Shown piece by piece: positions 58,221 to 64,000 of a DNA stretch of 64,000 nucleotides; within the stretch, counting starts at the first letter, position 1; each line of letters starts with the position of its first letter. Origin of the DNA: Chelydra serpentina. Taxonomy: Eukaryota; Chordata; Testudines; Chelydridae. The notes under the pieces were generated by a model. The model worked only from the letters and a program-made list of their open reading frames with translations, ran no database searches and was not told the origin of the DNA. The translations under genes were made by a program, and so were the position numbers. Location: assembly GCA_037349315.1 (NCBI GenBank), contig JBAIAC010000033.1, positions 14,588,001 through 14,652,000 of the forward strand, in the 5' to 3' direction.

Positions 58221-58585
58221 TAGGTACCAAAGTTTAATTTGGATTTAATCGATGCTTGGTCAAATGGATTTTGTGGGGACTTTAGTTTAAAGCAAAAGTA
58301 AAATAACCTAACTCAAAGTTTAATTCTCCATTATAAAAATGTTAAATTACAAAGTGACCCTTTCTCCAAGATAGCCGAGATTGATATGCTTTTAGATAGG
58401 TGGCATAGATAAGGCTGGCCTACATTATACAGTATCAGTTACATCCTTGTACAGCTGTGCTGGAACCAGAACCCCAGTTCTGAGTAATCTTGAGCTTTGG
58501 GGTTTGAAATGTTGAATCTTGAAGAAATGTGTTTGCAAGAATTGTTTGTTTCTAATATGTAAAAATATATAATTTCTTACCCTAG

Positions 58586-58774
58586 CGCCAAAGTCTCCTG
58601 AGCTGAGTTTGGAACCACTGAACTGTACAATCATTACAGTGAGGTGGCATCAGGACTCTGAGGATACAGCAACTATTGAAGGGTACAAATTGTACTACAA
58701 GGAGGAAGGCCAGCAGGAGAATGGACCAATTCTACTGGATGCCAGTGACCTTGTGTATACTCTCAGTGGTTTGG
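58586..58774 (+). CDS. PRTG: protogenin exon: first part of FN3 domain 3
   Basis: The 189-bp exon runs from acceptor ATTTCTTACCCTAG to donor TTTGG|GTAAGT, phase 1 both ends. It encodes the A to E strands of the third fibronectin III domain: [10 protein letters not shown], an NCT sequon, the tryptophan in VRWHQD, and the [11 protein letters not shown] strand. The exon that should finish this domain was not found in the remaining 5.2 kb, so the next intron runs beyond the window. Confidence 0.92.
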
Positions 58775-59315
58775 GTAAGTACATGCATTAATTGTCTTTT
58801 CCACACTTTGTTAGGCAAAAATGACACACTCCAGAACAGTTGCGGTAGAAAATCAAGTCAAATTACATCTAAATAGGGGTTGAAAGCTTTTTTAACTTTT
58901 AGGATCATACCACAACATTCTGTACGAGACAGCAAGATTAGGTTAGACCACGTATTTCCCCAGTAATAGAAATCTTAAGTGTGAGCTACGTTGCTGTCAA
59001 ACTAATCCAGTGCTTGAATATATATTTACCAGCTTTAAACAAAATTAGATAAAATTGTCGCCGTGTATAACTGGGAATATAAATTTGCCAGGTCACTTAT
59101 CAGAACCTTTGAGGCTGTCCGTTACTAAAATAGTTTTGTCCAGCAATCTATAAGGGATACAAGTCACTTTCTGAATGATAATCTGCTTTTAGATGTTCTT
59201 TGTAACTGGTCTATTAGAATTGAAAAATTACTACAAAGGATCTAAGATTTATATCGTTACTATTTCTAGCAATGTATTGACCACCAACAGCTGGCTCAGC
59301 ATAATACAGTTTTAG

Positions 59316-59419
59316 TGCCCAATCTTGCAAATACTTGCTAGTAGGCATGGTGCTTACTACCATACGTCATCCGATTAGTACCATAAGCTGTAGTGGTAAG
59401 CATTTTCAGGATTGGGTAC
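59316..59419. repeat. short palindromic repeat (CCAATCTTGCAAAT type)
   Basis: GTGCCCAATCTTGCAAATAC and TTTTCAGGATTGGGTAC are inverted ends with TGGTGCTTACTACCA in the middle. Confidence 0.65.
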
Positions 59420-59433
59420 AGAAAAGAAGACAC

Positions 59434-59510
59434 AGGGCCTGATACAAAGCCTGTTGAAGTCAACTAGAGTCTTCCCACCGAGTGTTCTTAGTGGGCTTTG
59501 GATTAGACCC
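59434..59510. repeat. short palindromic repeat, same type as 16641-16713
   Basis: AGGGCCTGATACAAAGCC and GGCTTTGGATTAGACCC are the ends, with TTGAAGTCAACTAGAG inside. Confidence 0.68.
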
Positions 59511-62272
59511 ACAGTTCCTTCCCTGTAGCACTTATAGTCAATGTCAGTCATAAACATACAGTTCAAACAAGCAAAGTAGACACATAGGTTGAAGGTGGCC
59601 CTGTTTATTGACGCAACAAGGGGATTCAAATTTTCTTTAAAGATGTGGTCTGTAGTAAAATCTACAAAATCACTGCAAGGCTTGACACTTCATGTTCTTA
59701 ATGTGTCAAGATGGTTTACTTTTACTTTGGACAGGATGGAGAATTAATCTTGACTGAATTATCAGAATTGACCTGTAGTCTTAACTAGGTCAAATGGCCT
59801 CTTGACCACAGCCTGCTTTTCTTATCTGCTATATATAGCCCAGACATTCTGTTAGGGAGAGACTGAGGAAAGCATTCTGCTCTGTTAACTGGACAACTGA
59901 CCATCTGCAACCACTTCTAGCCAGAGCATCTGGCAGCAGCAGACTGTTTAACAGAGCAGTGAGACAAAAAGAGAGTAGTTTAGGAGGACATGGTGTTTCT
60001 ATGTCTTAAGAGGTAAATTCTTTTTTCTTTTGTCTTCTCATTATGCAGTTAACAAAACTATATTCCAAACACATATAAACTTATTGACTGTGCAGCCCTT
60101 TTCACATAGAATTTCTTAGTTCAACAATTTTCCTCTGATCAGAAGTGTTTTGTAGAATGGTGCGAACAAAAGATTTTGCCCACACACATTTTTTCCATCT
60201 AAGTATCATCTCTGATGGTTTCTTTTACTAATAAGCATTTAGGGAGAAGTGGAAACTTCTTAGACAAATCAAATCTGCACATGTGAAATCTGTAATTTGC
60301 CAGATTGTGGCCCAAATTTTTTAAGTTCTAGATGTGCAAAAATCACATTCAACAAATTGTGCATGCTGACACGGTAATTGTGCACACATGGTTTTGAAAA
60401 TATGGGCCTGCGTCACTCTAACTTACTTACAAGTATCTTTAACCGGTGACATTATGGCTCAGATTCAGGTTACAAAGATGAATCCTTCCTCTCCACCCCC
60501 ACGCCCCATCTCCCGCCCTCGCCATGCATCATCTATGCTGCCATAGGATGGATGTATTGATTACATTGTGTTCTTCAAGAAGATTCAGAGTGAGTGCAAG
60601 TGTGCTGACTTTTAGCAAGTTGTGGCTAAAGATTTATTGAATGTGCCTTTCAGATATAGACATTCTTCTTTTTTTCCCTTTCTATCTAAGCGAAACATCC
60701 AAGTCATGAACTGCTGCGTTTTCAAAGGGGTTTCCATTTGGCCTGTGAAATTGTATTTAGGCAGTTTTTCACACCTATGTTTTTTACACTTGCTGAAGCT
60801 CAGAGTAGTTCTGCTCAAATTTCAGGTAGTTACTGTAGATGCCGAACTGCTTGATTTGCATTCCCACACAAGCTGCATGCTTCAAATTTTGTGAACACTT
60901 AACTTTTATCTTGCCAACAGTACATGAGCAAATACTTTTGTTTACAAATTCATGTTTAGAGGATGATTCTAATATTATGTCCTGCAGTGTATGAAACCAC
61001 AGAGAATTTAATATCCAGGAGTAGATCTCCACCCAATGAAGAAAGGAATTGGATTCTTCATTTTTTGGATTTTATATGAGTAATCACAATCATTCTTGAC
61101 AATGTTATTTTATTTCTGTTGCTAATTAAAATATCACTTCAGATAATTAGTTGTGTTCATGTAATAACGAACTTGTAGGGAATTTGCTTTGCTGTACCTG
61201 GCAGTATTGAGACAAATCACTCTTTAACCCATCTCCCCAGATTACCTGTTTAAGGTAAATGGAATCTTAGTGGACCAGATGGTAGTTTAGAAAACGAATG
61301 CTCTCCCAGCCATTTGTCTCTCCTAAGGACATGTTTAAGGGGGCTCTCAATAAATATCAGTGGTTTAGGGGACCTTCAGTATCTTCAAAATGAGTTGTAG
61401 GCGTTGATAGGACACTGGAGGTGTATGAGAACACAAGGGAAAGGGCATGTCGAATTAGCAGTCTCAGGCAAGTTATATAATTTGGTCAATAAAAGGGTTA
61501 TTCCCAAATTGGGTGAATACATGGAAGCTTGTACGTGTCATGATATTTGTCCTCTCCCGCTATTATGTATTTACCAGCAGCAGAGAATACAAAAGAACAA
61601 GTAACTCCAGAACCTGGCAATGCTTCAGTAGCAACAGGCAATGCATGAAAAGTTTTGGTGCTGGCTTCCAAACTCTTTCTCTCCCTCCCTCCCACCCCAC
61701 TGCTTTCTTGCTCTCTCTCTTCCCCCCTTCCTATTTTGGAGTGACCGCCAGATATTATTTTACCTTTTCTTTTGCTTCTTATTTTCCCCCCTTGCAACTA
61801 AGCACCTAATGAATTTTTTAGGAATCAGGAGCTGTGACATTATCTAATGGGGCAAACAATAGGTGTAGCCCCATATGAGACTTGTGCCTGTGGGTGAAAT
61901 TCTGTGGCTTTGCACTATTCTGGGCATAGGTATTGATATGCACTAAAGCATTTGAAAACTGTGCAGATTATGTTGTGCATCTCCACACACATGTATGAGC
62001 TGTATTGGCACATAAATGCCATTGTCTGTTGATAAAATTCTATTTTATATCCCACTCCTATGAAGTTAATTTACTTCAGACTTTGCCATTGCCCTCTTAT
62101 TTTAGTCCATACTGATCTCCATCCCTCACAAACGTTGTTGTTCTCACATTTATTTGTAAATCACTTATTTCAGACAAGATCATGACAGGATTTATAGGAA
62201 ACGTTACTTATGCTAGAAGTTTAATCCCACATCCCTCTAAATTTCCTGTGAATATTTTTCTATATCCCATAT
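59511..62272. other. mostly unassigned intron
   Basis: No exon or repeat was recognised. TATATATAGCCC near 59831 could belong to an old LTR but lacks support. Confidence 0.5.
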
Positions 62273-62388
62273 TAGGGTGACCAGACAGAAATGTGAAAAA
62301 TCGGGATGGGGGATAATAGGAGCCTATATAAGAAAAAGTCCCAATTTTGGGGTCTGTCCCTATAAAATCGGGACATCTGGTCACCCTA
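62273..62388. mobile_element. mariner-like MITE (GGGTGACCAGA ends) flanked by TA
   Basis: TAGGGTGACCAGACAGAAAT at the left and ATCTGGTCACCCTA at the right give a strong terminal inverted repeat with TA on each side. The body carries GTCCCTATAAAATCGGGAC. It is about 112 bp and non-coding. Confidence 0.82.
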
Positions 62389-63167
62389 TCCCGGATCCTA
62401 TTCATGGCAGAAGGTGAGGGATATCTTAATTCTCAAAAGCCTTAATACCTACTGTAATTTTCATTGTAACTTCTTTTATTCTAATTCAAACTTTTGATTT
62501 CTTCCTATATATACATTTAGAACACAAAAGTAAAGTACCAATGTTGAGGAGAGCCTGTTTGTATAAACTGATTGTAGGAATTTGAAGATATATTGTCCAG
62601 ATTTAATAGTGTTTTAGGAAAACGAATTCTGTACAGAAAGTGTTTCAGGATAGAAGGCTTCCTCAATACTTGAGAGAGACGATCAGTTGTAACTTTTGTG
62701 CTTCAAAGATGTTTCTTGTGTTGTTTTTTATTTCTGTTAAATTAACCATTGATACAGTATATTCTTGGACATCATTAATGCAGATGCAAATAGGTAACTC
62801 CAAGACCACCTTGAATTTGCTGACACTACATATGTATCTGGAGTGACTGAAAAAAGACAAAACTGAAACCTGCTAATTTGTAACACTGACGTAGGTGTTT
62901 TTGGTTGTTTTTAGCGTAGCTGGAATGCAGATTTTCAGGAATGTGGATTATCTGTCACCATATTACACTAAAGATCTTTGGAATAGGCTGGTTTCTGATT
63001 GTCTTTTTGGCTCTAGAGTTTCATCTTCTTACTTTTCATAAATCTAACTCTAGGCTGGCTTGGTTGTTAGTGATCCACACTACTTTGCAAAGGCTGGATT
63101 TATCAGCCTCGCACTTTCCTCTTCTGCCCGGTGTAGAATTTAATTCCCCAGCTGGGTCTCTTTCACC

Positions 63168-63437
63168 TTAGCCCTGCTCTAAACTTAAAATGTTGGTCAA
63201 AAAATCCACACCTGTGAGAGATGTAGCTACTCTGACCTAACCCCCAGTGTAGATGCCGCTAGGTCAACAGAAGAATGCTTCCATTAACCTAGCTACCATC
63301 GCTCAGAGAGGTGGGGTTCCTGCCCTGGCAGAAAAACCCCTTCAGTCTGTGTAGGTTGCAACTACACTATGGGGTATGCTGACATAGTTATGGCACTGTA
63401 GCTGTACTCATATAGTTACTATAATGCAGACATACCC
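63168..63437. mobile_element. Harbinger-like MITE
   Basis: The left end TTAGCCCTGCTCTAAACTT and body (CCCCCAGTGTAGATGCCGCT, GTGTAGGTTGCAACTACAC) match the element at 37479. The right end GCAGACATACCCAA is eroded. Confidence 0.65.
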
Positions 63438-63756
63438 AAATCACACTGGCATGAGGATATGTGTCAGAACAGGGGTAAACAGACTTTCGTGGCTGTGAAA
63501 GCAAGCAAAGAATAGACAAGCTGTGTCCTCACCTATGTCTGTGATGCAAAGTCAGAGGGAGTCTCCTTTTAGCAGGAAGAATGTTGGCCGAGCTAATATG
63601 ATGATTATTGAGTAATATTTTAAAGTCAATTCCTTGTGAGTGGCACCACTGTGCCAGGTGGAGGGACAGAGGAACGCTTGGAATAGGGATGCCAACAAAA
63701 GAGATGTTAAATGTTAAATATGTTAAGATTAATTACTATTAAATGTCACTTTAAAG

Positions 63757-63796
<40 letters not shown>

Positions 63797-63797
63797 T
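63757..63797. repeat. (TC)n(AT)n compound microsatellite
   Basis: About 11 TC units pass directly into about 9 AT units. Confidence 0.95.
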
Positions 63798-64000
63798 GCT
63801 TCCTACCGTATGTTGCCAGACTAGATCTTCCACCCCAGTGTAGGTCTGCCCAGTCACCCCTATTTATTTTTTAACTGGATTATTTGCCATGATAGTCACC
63901 ATGTATATGGAATTAAACATTGTGACCGGATCCATGCCTGTCATTCTCAAAATAAATATCCCCAGCTTCATGTCGACATTTGTTTATGTTAAAGGTCTTG

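Larger units (their letters stand above)
58775..64000 (+). other. PRTG: PRTG intron after the first FN3-3 exon, open at the window end
   Basis: The intron begins with a consensus GTAAGT donor. I looked for the end of FN3-3 and did not find it. Visible content is short palindromic repeats (59.3-59.5 kb), a small mariner-like MITE (62.27 kb), a Harbinger-like MITE (63.17 kb) and a TC/TA microsatellite (63.76 kb). The rest is unremarkable AT-rich sequence. Confidence 0.75.

Noticed and set aside
57908..58230. Ala/Arg-rich frames of 100-169 codons over the 58-kb repeat
   Set aside because: They are produced by the GC-rich 40-bp tandem units.
58775..64000. Search for the exon completing FN3 domain 3
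   Set aside because: No frame with an FN3 end and a suitable phase-1 acceptor was seen. Frames such as 60622-60894 and 61513-61809 have no FN3 features.

Overview
The window is vertebrate nuclear DNA and almost certainly comes from a turtle. It holds spliced exons with GT..AG borders, several CR1 LINEs, a tRNA-derived SINE whose tail matches the CR1 3' end (the arrangement known from cryptodiran turtles), a DIRS-like tyrosine-recombinase retrotransposon, and many hAT-like and PIF/Harbinger-like MITEs. No rRNA, functional tRNA, CRISPR or prokaryotic-style gene was seen. The turtle assignment rests on repeat content recognised by eye, not on a database search.

Only one host gene is visible, on the + strand: protogenin (PRTG), a DCC/neogenin-family cell-surface receptor with Ig and fibronectin III domains. 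Nine consecutive coding exons lie between 39917 and 58774: Ig2 (2 exons), Ig3 (2), Ig4 (2, the second also starting FN3-1), the rest of FN3-1, FN3-2 as one exon, and the first part of FN3-3. They join in frame to 548 codons without a stop. The 5' exons (signal peptide, Ig1) and 3' exons (rest of FN3-3, later FN3 domains, transmembrane helix, cytoplasmic tail) lie outside the window, so 1-39916 reads as one large upstream intron and 58775-64000 as the start of another.

The introns are a dense archive of transposons. 1-28 kb: a tRNA-SINE, MIR, CR1 pieces, hAT MITEs (one inside another at 13.5-15.0 kb), a near-perfect 0.58-kb palindrome that is an inverted dimer of a Harbinger-like MITE (16.7-17.3 kb), and a G-rich minisatellite (25.6-26.5 kb). 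28.1-33.95 kb: a nearly full-length DIRS-like element with inverted terminal repeats, an internal complementary region, an arginine/serine-rich gag-like frame, RT-RNase H and a decayed tyrosine recombinase. 35.8-39.7 kb: a CR1 interrupted by a tRNA-SINE, then a cluster of small DNA transposons. Between the PRTG exons: a MITE split by a hAT element (41.2-41.9 kb), two abutting MITEs (46.3-46.9 kb), a decayed partial copy of a PRTG exon (47.08-47.17 kb), a second DIRS-like copy lacking its RT and split by a CR1 (51.15-54.55 kb), another CR1 (56.4-57.9 kb) and a hAT element with an internal 40-bp tandem repeat.

The most notable observations are the ghost PRTG exon, the inverted-dimer palindrome, the repeated use of the octamer GTGTAGAC in Harbinger-like MITE ends as a hAT target site, and the DIRS copy that keeps the diagnostic DIRS end architecture.
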